A stretch of 42,386 nt of DNA from Betaproteobacteria bacterium. Lineage in GTDB: Bacteria > Pseudomonadota > Gammaproteobacteria > Burkholderiales > SG8-39. Position numbers and translations under genes: made by a program. The DNA lies in NCBI GenBank assembly GCA_004297625.1, contig SCTY01000041.1, forward strand, positions 1 through 42,386, in the 5' to 3' direction. Of the stretch, positions 11,061 through 19,505 are shown one piece after another; within the stretch, counting starts at the first letter, position 1, and each line of letters begins with the position of its first letter. The notes beneath the pieces are model-generated. The model saw nothing but the letters and a program-made list of their open reading frames with translations. It was not told the DNA's origin and did no database searches.

Positions 11061-11135
11061 TGGTGGGTGCTACAGGGATCGAACCTGTGGCCCCTTCCGT
11101 GTGAAGGAAGTGCTCTACCGCTGAGCTAAGCACCC
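11061..11135 (-). tRNA. tRNA-Val (anticodon CAC)
   Basis: The reverse strand gives a 75-base cloverleaf including an encoded CCA. The acceptor stem is GGGTGCT/AGCACCC, the D-arm starts GCTC, and the anticodon stem CTTCC/GGAAG holds the loop TTCACAC with anticodon CAC. The T-arm is ACAGG-TTCGATC-CCTGT. Its 3' end is duplicated at 10208-10222. Confidence 0.95.
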
Positions 11136-11172
11136 GGCCGCGGAGAAGGCGGATATTAGCAAAATTCGCAGC

Positions 11173-12261
11173 ATGATTTTCCGGCAGCTCTTCGAGCCGC
11201 AATCCTCGACTTACACGTATCTTCTCGCCGACCCCGCGACGCGCGCGGCGCTGCTCATCGACCCGGTGTTCGAGCAGGCGCGGCGCGATGCCGCGCTCGT
11301 CGAGGAGCTCGGGCTGAAGCTCGCCTGGACGCTCGACACGCACGTGCACGCCGACCATGTCACCGCCGCCTGGCTCTTGAAGGAGAGGCTCGGCAGCCGC
11401 ATCGCCATTTCGGCGGCGAGCGGCGCCGAAGGCGCCGACCGCTATCTCGAGCCCGCAGACAGCGTGTCCCTCGGCAAGCGCCATCTCGAAGCGCGCGCGA
11501 CGCCCGGGCACACGAACGGCTGCATGAGCTACGTGCTCGACGACCGCTCGATGGCGTTCACGGGCGATGCGCTGCTCATCCGCGGCTGCGGCCGCACGGA
11601 CTTTCAGCAGGGCGATGCGCGGGCGCTTTTCCGCTCGGTGCGCACGCAGATCTTCTCGCTGCCCGACGGCTGCACGCTCTACCCCGGGCACGACTACCGC
11701 GGCCTCAGCGCCACCAGCGTCGGCGAGGAAAAGCTCTACAACCCGCGCCTCGCCGAAGCGGTCCTCGAGCAGGACTTCGTCGGCTACATGGAGCATCTGG
11801 GCCTGCCGCATCCGAAGCAGATGGAAGCCGCGGTGCCGGCGAACCTGAAGTGCGGCAAGCCGCAGAAGCCGCTCGCCGGCAATCCGCCGGAGCCGCGCAG
11901 CGGCGATCCTGACTGGGCGCCGCTCGTCTACACCTTCGCCGGCATCTGGGAAGTGCAGCCGCACTGGCTCGAGGAGCACCTGCGCGAGGTGCAGGTCGTG
12001 GACGTGCGCGAGCCCGACGAATTCAACGGGCCGCTCGGCCACGTGCCCGGCGCGAAGCTCATACCCATGGGCAGCCTTCTCGAGAAACGACAAACGTTGA
12101 GAAAGCAGATGCCGGTCGTTGTCGTCTGCCGCTCGGGCGCGCGCTCGGCGCAGGCGAGCGTGATGCTCGCAAAAGCCGGCTTCGAGAAGGTGGCGAACCT
12201 CTCCGGCGGCATGCTGCGCTGGCGCGCGCAGCGCTTCCAGGTCGAAGGCGGCGCCGACTAG
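11173..12261 (+). CDS. Persulfide dioxygenase-rhodanese fusion (ETHE1-like MBL + sulfurtransferase)
   Basis: This is a 362-residue fusion. Residues 1-230 form a metallo-beta-lactamase fold of the ETHE1/glyoxalase II group with H57-x-H59-x-D61-H62 (THVHADH), a GHT motif near 114 and PGHDY near 176. Residues 258-362 form a rhodanese domain with active-site Cys319 in the loop VVCRSGARS. ETHE1-type enzymes oxidise glutathione persulfide to sulfite with a mononuclear iron, and the rhodanese exchanges sulfane sulfur with thiosulfate. The fused form would combine both steps in sulfide detoxification. It stands alone, 20 bases before gltX. The start ATG lies shortly after the divergent tRNA-Val gene. 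Confidence 0.9.
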   Translation: MIFRQLFEPQSSTYTYLLADPATRAALLIDPVFEQARRDAALVEELGLKLAWTLDTHVHADHVTAAWLLKERLGSRIAISAASGAEGADRYLEPADSVSLGKRHLEARATPGHTNGCMSYVLDDRSMAFTGDALLIRGCGRTDFQQGDARALFRSVRTQIFSLPDGCTLYPGHDYRGLSATSVGEEKLYNPRLAEAVLEQDFVGYMEHLGLPHPKQMEAAVPANLKCGKPQKPLAGNPPEPRSGDPDWAPLVYTFAGIWEVQPHWLEEHLREVQVVDVREPDEFNGPLGHVPGAKLIPMGSLLEKRQTLRKQMPVVVVCRSGARSAQASVMLAKAGFEKVANLSGGMLRWRAQRFQVEGGAD

Positions 12262-12280
12262 CAATTAGAATCGTGGAATC

Positions 12281-13675
12281 ATGAAGGTCAGAACTCGCTT
12301 CGCGCCGAGTCCCACCGGCTATCTGCACATCGGCGGCGCGCGCACCGCGCTTTTCTCCTGGGCCTACGCGCGCCGGCATGGCGGCCAGTTCATCCTGCGC
12401 ATCGAGGACACCGACCTCGAGCGCTCGACGAAGGAATCCGTGCAGGCGATCCTCGATGGAATGCGATGGCTGGGCATCGACTGGGACGAAGGCCCGTTCT
12501 TCCAGATGCAGCGCCTTGCGCGCTACAAGGAAGTCGCCGAGCAGCTCATCGCCGCGGGCGACGCCTACTACGACTACATGTCGCGCGAAGATCTCGAGCT
12601 ATTGAGAAAACAGCAGGTCGAGAAAGGCGAAAAGCCGCGCTACGACGGCCGCTGGCGTCCGGAGCGCGCGCGCTCGCTCGGGCTCGAGGTGCCGGCGGAC
12701 GTCAAGCCGGTGGTGCGCTTTCGCACGCCCGAGGCCGGCGACGTCGGCTGGCACGATCTCGTGAAGGGCTTCATCTCGTTTCCGAATTCGGAGCTCGACG
12801 ACCTGGTGCTGCTGCGCGCCGACGGCGTTCCCACCTACAACTTCGGCGTCGTGGTCGACGACCTCGACATGGACATCACGCATGTCATCCGCGGCGACGA
12901 CCACGTGAACAACACGCCGCGGCAGATCCACATCTTCAACGCCCTGGGCAAGGAGCTGCCGCAATTCGCGCATGTACCGATGATCCTCGGCGCCGACGGC
13001 GAGCGCCTGTCGAAGCGCCACGGGGCGACCAGCGTCATCGAATACCGCAATCTCGGCTATCTGCCGGAGGCGCTGGTGAACTACCTCGCGCGGCTGGGCT
13101 GGTCGCACGGCGACGATGAAATTTTCGATACCGGGACTTTTACCCGGTGGTTCAATCTCGATCACGTCTCGCGCTCGCCGGCGCAGTTCAACCCGGAGAA
13201 GCTGGCGTGGATCAACCAGCAGTACCTCAAGTCGGCGCCCGACGCGCGGCTCGCCGCGCTCGTCGAGCCGGAGCTGCGCAAGCGCGGCGCGCAACCCGGA
13301 GGAGGGCCGCCTTTGGAAAAGGTGGTTCAACTTCTCAAGGACCGGGCCAATTCGGTCCCGCAGCTTGCCGACGAGGCGATGCTTTTCTACGAGGTCGAGG
13401 TCAACCCCGGCACGCCCGACTGGGATGAGCCGGTCGGCGCAGCGCTGCGCATGCTGAAGGCGCGGCTTACCAATTCAAAATGGGAGCGCGCCGCCCTCAA
13501 CGCGGCCATCAAGGAGGTCGCGAAATCCAGCGGCCTGAAGATGCCGCAGATCGCGATGCCGCTGCGCCGGCTGGTGACCGGCCGCACGCAGACGCCTTCC
13601 ATCGACGCCGTGCTGGAGCTCCTCGGCCGCGAGACGGTGCTGCAACGCCTTACGGCCAACCTGAGCGAGGACTGA
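12281..13675 (+). CDS. gltX: Glutamate--tRNA ligase
   Basis: This 464-residue class I aminoacyl-tRNA synthetase charges tRNA-Glu with glutamate. The HIGH signature is at residues 8-18 (PSPTGYLHIGG). The KMSKS-type loop is LSKRHG at 243-248, the usual variant in this enzyme. The length matches bacterial GltX. The C-terminal helical anticodon-binding region is complete. Its stop directly abuts the next ATG, so it is cotranscribed with the DUF3617 gene. A tRNA-Glu gene lies about 550 bases downstream. Confidence 0.97.
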   Translation: MKVRTRFAPSPTGYLHIGGARTALFSWAYARRHGGQFILRIEDTDLERSTKESVQAILDGMRWLGIDWDEGPFFQMQRLARYKEVAEQLIAAGDAYYDYMSREDLELLRKQQVEKGEKPRYDGRWRPERARSLGLEVPADVKPVVRFRTPEAGDVGWHDLVKGFISFPNSELDDLVLLRADGVPTYNFGVVVDDLDMDITHVIRGDDHVNNTPRQIHIFNALGKELPQFAHVPMILGADGERLSKRHGATSVIEYRNLGYLPEALVNYLARLGWSHGDDEIFDTGTFTRWFNLDHVSRSPAQFNPEKLAWINQQYLKSAPDARLAALVEPELRKRGAQPGGGPPLEKVVQLLKDRANSVPQLADEAMLFYEVEVNPGTPDWDEPVGAALRMLKARLTNSKWERAALNAAIKEVAKSSGLKMPQIAMPLRRLVTGRTQTPSIDAVLELLGRETVLQRLTANLSED

Positions 13676-14095
13676 ATGCAGAAACGATTCGTGACGGCGG
13701 TCTTGTTGACCGCTTGTGCCCCCGCGTTCGCCGCGAAGCTGCAGCCGGGCGAGTGGGAGATCAACTCGACCACCACCTCGCCGCTTTTCGCGACGGCGCA
13801 GAGCTCGGTCTTCAAATATTGCGTGACGAAGGAAGACGCCGAGCATCCCGAGGCGTGGATGGCGCGGCAGAGCGAGAGAGGCGAGTGCGAGCTCATCCCG
13901 GGCAAGAGGACTGCCGACTCGATGACCTGGCAGATGTCGTGCCCCAGGACCAACCTGACCGGCAGCGGCGCCGCGCGCCTCACCGGCCCTGCGACCGTGG
14001 AAGGCGAGATGAAGCTCAGCGGCAATTTCCAGGGCCACGCCGTGCGGATGAGCACGCGCATGTCCGGCAAGCGCCTCGGGCCCTGCAAAAGCTAG
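13676..14095 (+). CDS. DUF3617 family periplasmic protein
   Basis: A 139-residue exported protein with a signal peptide at residues 1-19 ending APAFAA. The mature part starts with the family hallmark LQPGEWEI and carries KYCVTKEDA, a conserved cysteine pair region (GECELIP, MSCP), TGSGAARLTGPATVEGEMKL and a final GPCK. DUF3617 proteins are small, common in betaproteobacteria, and of unknown role. It starts at the base after the gltX stop, so it is translated from the same message. Confidence 0.85.
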   Translation: MQKRFVTAVLLTACAPAFAAKLQPGEWEINSTTTSPLFATAQSSVFKYCVTKEDAEHPEAWMARQSERGECELIPGKRTADSMTWQMSCPRTNLTGSGAARLTGPATVEGEMKLSGNFQGHAVRMSTRMSGKRLGPCKS

Positions 14096-14112
14096 ACGAT
14101 CGACGTTATAAT
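14083..14112 (+). promoter_or_regulatory. Candidate promoter of the tRNA-Ala/tRNA-Glu unit
   Basis: A perfect TATAAT at 14107-14112 lies 15 bases before the tRNA-Ala gene. The -35 would be around CTGCAA at 14083-14088 with an 18-base spacer, which is weak. The -10 match and position are typical of a stable RNA promoter. Confidence 0.5.
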
Positions 14113-14126
14113 TCGCCCCTTCGGTT

Positions 14127-14202
<76 letters not shown>

Positions 14203-14226
14203 GCCCCGACTTGTAGAACCACACAA

Positions 14227-14302
14227 GTCCCCATCGTCTAGAGGCCTAGGACATCGCCCTTTCACGGCGGTAACCGGGGTTCGAATCCCCGTGGGGACGC
14301 CA
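14227..14302 (+). tRNA. tRNA-Glu (anticodon TTC)
   Basis: A 76-base cloverleaf with encoded CCA. It starts GTCCCCATCGTCTAGAGG, the anticodon stem-loop CGCCCTTTCACGGCG gives anticodon TTC, the T-arm is CGGGGTTCGAATCCCCG, and it ends GGGGACGCCA. The end of the convergent recombinase gene lies inside it. The tRNA is therefore the junction between native chromosome and acquired DNA. Confidence 0.97.
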
Positions 14303-16091
14303 GCTTTGCGCTTCCAGGGGAAGCGGCGTCACCGAATAGCAGCGGCCCGAGTTTGGTAGCGCCGTGCAGCCGGTAGCCGCCGTCTTTCCCGGGCGTTAGC
14401 AGGATCGGCTGCTCGGCGGGCGTGAGCGCTACCATCGCTTCGCGCGCCCTCTCAGGGGCGGCTGCAAGGAGTTCTCGCCAATGCGCTAGGCGCTCGGTAT
14501 ACGTCCGCTCGAGGCGCTTCGCGCCCAATTCGTACGGCACCCTGGGGGCCCTGACCACCGCAAGCTCGGCTCGCAGGGTCTTCTCACGCTGTTCACATTC
14601 GGCAAGCTTAGCTACCAGCGTCTCGAGGGGTCCGCCAAGCGCGATCGCTTTTGCATAGCGCTCGCGTTCGCCTTCAGCTTGCGCGAGGGCCCGGCGAAGC
14701 TCAGCAGGACGGTCGGCGTGCTGCCCGTCGCGGGCTCTCTTCATCTCGATGGCTCGCCGCACCGCCGCTCGCACGACGGCCGGGGTCAGCACCTGCTGTT
14801 CGATGGCGCTCAGCACCTCGTGCTCTACGCGGTCCTTGCGCAGGCGCAGGGAGTTCGAGCACGCGGTAGAACCTCGGTGGCTGCGGTAGTTGCAGATGAA
14901 GACGCGCTCCATGCGCCGCGTCTTCCCGCTACCAAAAGGTTGGCTGGAGATGACCATCGAGGACCCGCAGCAGCCGCAGCGAATGAGGCCAGAAAGCATG
15001 TATCGAGACGCGAGCCCCCGCGTCGGACGACCGTGTAGCTCTCCCGAGGTTGAAAGCAGGTAGCTCTGCTGCTCGTCGCGGATGCGCCGCTGCACCCGCT
15101 CCCACAGGTCCGGCTCGACGATGCGCAGGTCAGGACGCTCGGTGCGTACGATCTTGCTGGCATCGGCTTTGACGCGGTACTTCTCGCCATCCTCGTCGTA
15201 GTCGTTCTTCCAGCGACCGAAGACGATGTGCCCCGCGTAGCGCTCGTTGCGCAGCATGTCGCGCACAGCACTCGGAGCCCATGAACCGCTGCCGCGCTTC
15301 CCGACAACCGGCTTGCGAGGGCGCTCCCCGCTGAAGTAGCGACGCGATTCCTTCGCGTAGCGCGGGTCGCCGTTCAGGGTCTTCGCGATCTTGCGGGGAC
15401 CATAGCCATCCGCATACATTCGAAAGATCCGGCGCACGATCTCTGCCTGCTCTTTGTCGATTGCGAAATCGGTGTAGAGCCGGGCCTGCTGCCCGCTCGC
15501 CATCTGCCCCATCACCGGGCAATTGATATAGCCGTAGACGCAGCCGCCGGTGTTGTAGCCCCTGAGCGCACGCTCCGCCAGCCCCTCGCGCGCGTCCTGG
15601 CTTGCCTTGATCCGCTGAGCGCTGTCGATCTGGCCATGCACGCTCGCGAGTAGCTGGTCATTGAACTCGCGCTGCACCATCTTCCGCTCCTTGTAGTACC
15701 AAAGCTGCACACCGGAGCGCACGATCTGATCGATGAGCCGTGTTGCGTGGTGTGCATTGCGAATCAAGCGCGACTGGTCCCGCACGATAAGCACATCGAA
15801 GGGCAGGGCGCCTGGATCGATGGGTCCGCGCCGTTTCCCATCGCGCACGCCCAGCGCCGCCATCATGCGATCGAGCGCGGGGCGGCTGATGCGAGCGCCC
15901 GAGACCCTGTCGTCTAGGTAGATGTGCTCAGCGACAACCCGAAACCCGCGCTCCGCAGCGAAGCGCTGGGCGCTTTCGATCTGAATCGCTACAGATTTCA
16001 GCTCGTCGCTCTTGTCGCTATCGTCGGTGGATTTGCGCGCGTAGATTGCGGCGCGCAGCGCGAGCAGCCCTTCGGCTTTTGCTGATTTCAT
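14262..16091 (-). CDS. Large serine recombinase (integrase of the tRNA-Glu element)
   Basis: The product has 609 residues from the ATG at 16089-16091, which follows a GGGAGAG ribosome binding site. The N-terminal resolvase domain (about 13-165) has catalytic Ser21 in YARKST and the RDQSRLIRNAHHA motif. A recombinase domain follows (about 185-340, GGCVYGYINCP). Then comes a zinc beta-ribbon with paired cysteines (IRCGCCGSS and FICNYRSHRGSTACSN) and a coiled-coil tail. Such enzymes integrate and excise phages and islands. The last dozen codons (ending GFEPRLPP) are encoded by the reverse strand of tRNA-Glu, and the stop is at 14262-14264, inside the tRNA. Insertion next to a tRNA is more typical of tyrosine integrases. 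Confidence 0.93.
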   Translation of the reverse strand: MKSAKAEGLLALRAAIYARKSTDDSDKSDELKSVAIQIESAQRFAAERGFRVVAEHIYLDDRVSGARISRPALDRMMAALGVRDGKRRGPIDPGALPFDVLIVRDQSRLIRNAHHATRLIDQIVRSGVQLWYYKERKMVQREFNDQLLASVHGQIDSAQRIKASQDAREGLAERALRGYNTGGCVYGYINCPVMGQMASGQQARLYTDFAIDKEQAEIVRRIFRMYADGYGPRKIAKTLNGDPRYAKESRRYFSGERPRKPVVGKRGSGSWAPSAVRDMLRNERYAGHIVFGRWKNDYDEDGEKYRVKADASKIVRTERPDLRIVEPDLWERVQRRIRDEQQSYLLSTSGELHGRPTRGLASRYMLSGLIRCGCCGSSMVISSQPFGSGKTRRMERVFICNYRSHRGSTACSNSLRLRKDRVEHEVLSAIEQQVLTPAVVRAAVRRAIEMKRARDGQHADRPAELRRALAQAEGERERYAKAIALGGPLETLVAKLAECEQREKTLRAELAVVRAPRVPYELGAKRLERTYTERLAHWRELLAAAPERAREAMVALTPAEQPILLTPGKDGGYRLHGATKLGPLLFGDAASPGSAKLASPRGFEPRLPP

Positions 16092-16196
16092 GTTCTTCTC
16101 TCCCGTCAAAAAAAGTGTTGCCGATCTCTATTAGATCGCCATCCACGGCCATTGGCAGCCGCGGCGTGACCGTCGCGTTAGCTCTTAGAAGTGCTC

Positions 16197-16826
16197 TTAT
16201 GCTCGATTGCGCCGCTTAGGGCCGGCTCTATGCGCCTTGTGATATCCCGGAATCAACTTCTGGTCGCGTGCCGCCGGGAAAAGCTTGCGCAGTGACACGT
16301 TGCGAAAGCGCGGATTCTTGCGAAGGCGCTTGCGAACCTCCAGTTCTACATCGAGCGATTGCCAATCAGGATGAGCGTCTTTGACGCCGTTCCAAGTTTC
16401 CGCAGTCTCTCTAACTAGTTCATCGAAGTCGGCACGAGCTTCGCGCTTCTTCTCATTAGTCACCATCGCGGGACGAGTTCTACCGACCCGCGCATCTATC
16501 CATTGAGCCGATGCCTTAAGGGCGACGATGCCTCGCTCCTGCAAGAGTCTCCGCAGCAGTGATGCGATCTGCGGGAAGCGACGGGTGCCTTGAGAGCCCT
16601 CGAGTTGATCGAGAAGACGGAGGATTGGATCATGCTCGCGGATGACGTCTGCAAGATGAGCATTAGCCTTTTCTACGAAGGAGCGACGCTCAGTCCAGCG
16701 CCGAGCGGTCTTGCCCGCGTCGGCATCGGCGCGCAGGGACTTGGACAGCGCGTCGGAAACCGCGCGAGTCCGTGTCGGTTGGACTTCGGCCGGGTGTACC
16801 TTCGCTACCACTGCTGCTTTTGCCAT
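16197..16826 (-). CDS. Basic hypothetical protein of the integrated element
   Basis: A 209-residue protein starting at the ATG at 16824-16826, about seven bases after a GGGGAAG ribosome binding site. A longer frame from 16937 lacks one. It is strongly basic, with a tail rich in Arg and Lys (HKAHRAGPKRRNRA) and several helical stretches (FPQIASLLRRLLQERGIVAL, RADFDELVRETAETWNGV). Nucleic-acid binding is plausible from charge alone. No family is recognised. It is transcribed in the same direction as the recombinase, 105 bases upstream of it, and could be a regulator or an excision partner. Confidence 0.6.
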   Translation of the reverse strand: MAKAAVVAKVHPAEVQPTRTRAVSDALSKSLRADADAGKTARRWTERRSFVEKANAHLADVIREHDPILRLLDQLEGSQGTRRFPQIASLLRRLLQERGIVALKASAQWIDARVGRTRPAMVTNEKKREARADFDELVRETAETWNGVKDAHPDWQSLDVELEVRKRLRKNPRFRNVSLRKLFPAARDQKLIPGYHKAHRAGPKRRNRA

Positions 16827-16999
16827 GACGCACTTCCCCGCACAAGCGCGATCCCGCCGGGAGAAAAAGGACCAAGAGCCAGGCGGGACGGGGAGGGACC
16901 GCTTTTCGGGAGCTACCCTAGGCTTTGGCCGCTGCACCGGGATTATCGCGAGCCGCGCGTCAGACCTTCAAGGAGATTTGGGAGACACGTTTTTGTGAA

Positions 17000-17049
17000 G
17001 TAGTCATCTTGAAAGACTCGGCAGGTCGCTAGCGACTTGCGTAGTCATC
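17000..17049. promoter_or_regulatory. Palindrome between direct repeats in the divergent control region
   Basis: The 20-base near-perfect palindrome at 17021-17040 has core GGTCGCTAGCGACT. It lies between two direct copies of GTAGTCATC at 17000-17008 and 17041-17049. The region separates the leftward genes (16197-16826, recombinase) from the rightward genes starting at 17077. It is placed where a phage-type repressor or the recombinase would bind. No match to a known operator is claimed. Confidence 0.5.
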
Positions 17050-17076
17050 GCGGCGTCCCCCGCATAGATTGAGCGT

Positions 17077-17286
17077 ATGACGCAGCGCGCGAACCCCGAC
17101 GTTCCGCCCGAACTCGAGCGGTTCATTGAGGCGCTCGCGCGGCTTCTCGTCGAGACCGATGACCCGAAAGAGAAGGAGCCACGGCGTGAACCAGCAGCAT
17201 CCCTCCAACGTCCACTACCTGCCGCTGCCGCTAGGCAGCGCGCCGAATCCGTTCAAGGCGGGAACACGGAAAGCGGTCTGCTTTGA
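17077..17286 (+). CDS. Small hypothetical protein of the element
   Basis: A frame of 69 codons. The N-terminal half (PDVPPELERFIEALARLLVE) looks like a genuine amphipathic helix of a type seen in small proteins of mobile elements. The C-terminal half overlaps the next gene by about 100 bases in another frame and has no protein-like character. No strong ribosome binding site is visible. The gene may really end earlier or may have been extended by mutation. Function unknown. Confidence 0.4.
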   Translation: MTQRANPDVPPELERFIEALARLLVETDDPKEKEPRREPAASLQRPLPAAAARQRAESVQGGNTESGLL

Positions 17287-17443
17287 GCATTTTCTTCGCG
17301 GCGGGACGCGCGACGAGCTTATTCGCAAGATGCGGCGTACCGGGGCCTCTGAGCTTACGGCGCGGTCGTGGCTGGGGATGTTCCGACTCTACTGCCGTGG
17401 TGTGCGTGCGGGAAGGCAGCGCGAGGTGCGGGGTAGCCAATGA
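17186..17443 (+). CDS. Small HTH-like protein, paralogue A
   Basis: An 85-residue protein starting at GTG 17186, about seven bases after the strong ribosome binding site AAGGAG. The core reads NPFKAGTRKAVCFEHFLRGG, then DELIRKM and TARSWLGMFR. The next gene carries the same pattern (NPYRAGSKKAQAFEICRAGG, then LVAKVEQL and TACTWVSLFRK), so the two are tandem paralogues. The helix, turn and W..LFR helix suggest a winged or simple helix-turn-helix that binds DNA. Its stop overlaps the next ATG (ATGA, 17440-17443). It may be a transcription regulator of the element. Confidence 0.65.
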   Translation: MNQQHPSNVHYLPLPLGSAPNPFKAGTRKAVCFEHFLRGGTRDELIRKMRRTGASELTARSWLGMFRLYCRGVRAGRQREVRGSQ

Positions 17444-17634
17444 GCACCGTCTACGACGCGCTCCCCCAGGACATGAAGAACCCCTACCGCGCAGGGAGCA
17501 AGAAAGCGCAGGCCTTCGAGATTTGTCGCGCAGGCGGAGAGCGGGCAGCGCTTGTCGCAAAGGTCGAACAGCTGCTTGGCGTGAGCAACGCGACCGCGTG
17601 CACGTGGGTCAGTCTCTTCAGGAAGGTGAAGTAG
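17440..17634 (+). CDS. Small HTH-like protein, paralogue B
   Basis: A 64-residue protein whose ATG overlaps the stop of paralogue A. Its core (residues 14-64) matches that of paralogue A over about 45 residues, including AGSKKA, the GG turn and TACTWVSLFRK. It is mostly one domain with a short N-terminal extension (MSTVYDALPQDMKNP). The spacing of helices suits a helix-turn-helix. It is followed three bases later by the start of the primase-like gene, which it probably regulates or accompanies in replication. Confidence 0.65.
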   Translation: MSTVYDALPQDMKNPYRAGSKKAQAFEICRAGGERAALVAKVEQLLGVSNATACTWVSLFRKVK

Positions 17635-17636
17635 TA

Positions 17637-19505
17637 GTGGACGCCGTGCGCCTTCTGAGCGTGGCCGATATCTACGCCGAGCTTCAAGACAAGGCAAGGG
17701 CGCGCGAGCACGTACAGGGGTTTGAGGCCGAAGCGCTACGCCGATACCACGAGGCGTCGGACGAAGCGGGCAAGGTGGAGGCGCTTCGCCGATTCGGACG
17801 GAAGACGGTGGAAGGTCTAGTGAGGCAACGCCGATTGGGAGCGGACGCCATGCGCCTTTGGCCGAAGCCCGAGAGCGAGGTGACCACGGAGGAGCGGCGC
17901 ACCCTCGAAGAGAAGCGGCGCGTCTGCTTGGAGAGGTGGGATCACCGGGCCGAGAAACGGCGTCGGCGAATGAAGAGGCTCGAGGAACGCACCGCGCCTG
18001 CGAGGTGGGAGCGGGTTCGCGAAAAGCTGAAGGCAATCGGACCGGTGTGGGCGTGGCCGGACGAGATGTACGGAGAAGCCGCCCGCCTCGGAATGTCGCC
18101 ATGCAAGGTCGAGCGCCTGAAGCCGCACGTATTGGGGCGCGATCAAGGGCGGCGTCTGCTGGGGGAGATGTTTGAGCAGGAACACGGCTTCGATATGACG
18201 AAGTGGGAACCGTTCAAGTACACGCCGCCGAAGCCCGAGCCGCGTGCTACCGCGTCAGAGACGCGTGAGGAAGAAAGCTGGCCCGAACCGTTGGGTACCG
18301 AAGCCTTCCATGGACTCGCGGGCGAGATAGTGCGTGCGATCTCTCCGCAGACCGAAGCCGACGAGGCCGCACTAGTGATGCAAGTACTTGTGTCGTTTGG
18401 CGTGCTCGTGGGACGCGGACCACATATTCGCGTGGAAAGCGACCGACACTGCGGAAACCTCTTCGCGCTCATCGTAGGCGACACCGCGAAGGCGCGCAAA
18501 GGAACCTCGTGGGGCCGCATAAAAGATATTTTTGCGAGGATAAGGTCGGCGAACGTACTTGCATCATGGCCCCCGGTCGTGGAGGGGCTGTCCTCGGGGG
18601 AGGGTCTCAAGTGGGCGGTTCGGGACCCGAGCGCCACGCCCGCGAAGAAAGGCGGTCAAAGCGTCGTCGATCCCGGCGTCGTCGATAAGCGTTTGCTGGT
18701 GGTCGAGTCGGAATTTGCTCAGGTTCTGCGCCAGTGCGCCCGCGCGGGCAATACGCTCTCCGCGATCATCAGGGTCGCATGGGACGGGGGCAAGCTCCAG
18801 ACGCTCACGAAGAATGACCCGATCACGGCGACGGGCGCGCACATCGCGATCATCGGGCACATCACGGCTGCCGAGCTCCGCGCCGAACTGACGCAGACCG
18901 ATACCGCCAACGGATTCGCCAATCGGTTCATCCTCATGTGCGCGAAGCGCTCAAAGATGCTGCCCTTCGGAGGCGACCAGATGGATGAGGCGGTCATGTC
19001 GCACTTTGCGGCGCGCCTTGGAAAAGCGGCAGGCAAAGCGATGTCGTTAGGCCCCGTCTCGATGGCCGACGATGCGCGCCAGCTATGGGGTGCGGTCTAT
19101 CCCGAGCTAAGCCAGGGGCACCCTGGGCTCTTTGGCGCGGTGACGGCGCGCGCGGAGGCGCAGTGCCTGCGACTCGCGTTGAGCTACGCGCTGCTAGACG
19201 AGCTTACGGTCATCAAGGCCGAGCATGTGAAGGCGGCGCTGGCGGTTTGGAAACGTGCGGAAGCCTCAGCTAGACACCTCTTCGGGCAGGCGCTCGGAGA
19301 CTCGGTCGCGGACGCGATCCGCGGGGCGCTTCGTCAAGCGGGGGCGGGCGGCATGACGCGGACCCAGATCAGCGCGCTTTTCCTCCGACACCATAACGCG
19401 GAACGCATCCAAGCGGCCCTCAACCTGCTGCAAAGCCGCGGGCTCGCGCGGTTCGAGAAACAGCTTACGGCCGGTGCGCCGAAAGAGATATGGCTATGCG
19501 CGTGA
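17637..19505 (+). CDS. DUF3987-type primase/helicase-like replication protein
   Basis: The product has 622 residues from GTG 17637, preceded by AGGAAGG and three bases after the previous stop. Residues 1-210 are charged and helical with several tryptophans, and no domain is recognised there. Residues about 220-620 match DUF3987, the ATPase part of many plasmid, phage and satellite replication proteins. Markers are EPLGTEAFHGLAGEIVRA, a P-loop-like GDTAKARKGTS at about 281-291, an acid-rich LLVVESEFAQVL (Walker B place), and ATGAHIAIIGHIT. A winged-helix-like tail follows (TRTQISALFLRHHN). The likely role is unwinding or priming replication of the excised element. An iteron-like stretch follows directly. 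Confidence 0.75.
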   Translation: MDAVRLLSVADIYAELQDKARAREHVQGFEAEALRRYHEASDEAGKVEALRRFGRKTVEGLVRQRRLGADAMRLWPKPESEVTTEERRTLEEKRRVCLERWDHRAEKRRRRMKRLEERTAPARWERVREKLKAIGPVWAWPDEMYGEAARLGMSPCKVERLKPHVLGRDQGRRLLGEMFEQEHGFDMTKWEPFKYTPPKPEPRATASETREEESWPEPLGTEAFHGLAGEIVRAISPQTEADEAALVMQVLVSFGVLVGRGPHIRVESDRHCGNLFALIVGDTAKARKGTSWGRIKDIFARIRSANVLASWPPVVEGLSSGEGLKWAVRDPSATPAKKGGQSVVDPGVVDKRLLVVESEFAQVLRQCARAGNTLSAIIRVAWDGGKLQTLTKNDPITATGAHIAIIGHITAAELRAELTQTDTANGFANRFILMCAKRSKMLPFGGDQMDEAVMSHFAARLGKAAGKAMSLGPVSMADDARQLWGAVYPELSQGHPGLFGAVTARAEAQCLRLALSYALLDELTVIKAEHVKAALAVWKRAEASARHLFGQALGDSVADAIRGALRQAGAGGMTRTQISALFLRHHNAERIQAALNLLQSRGLARFEKQLTAGAPKEIWLCA

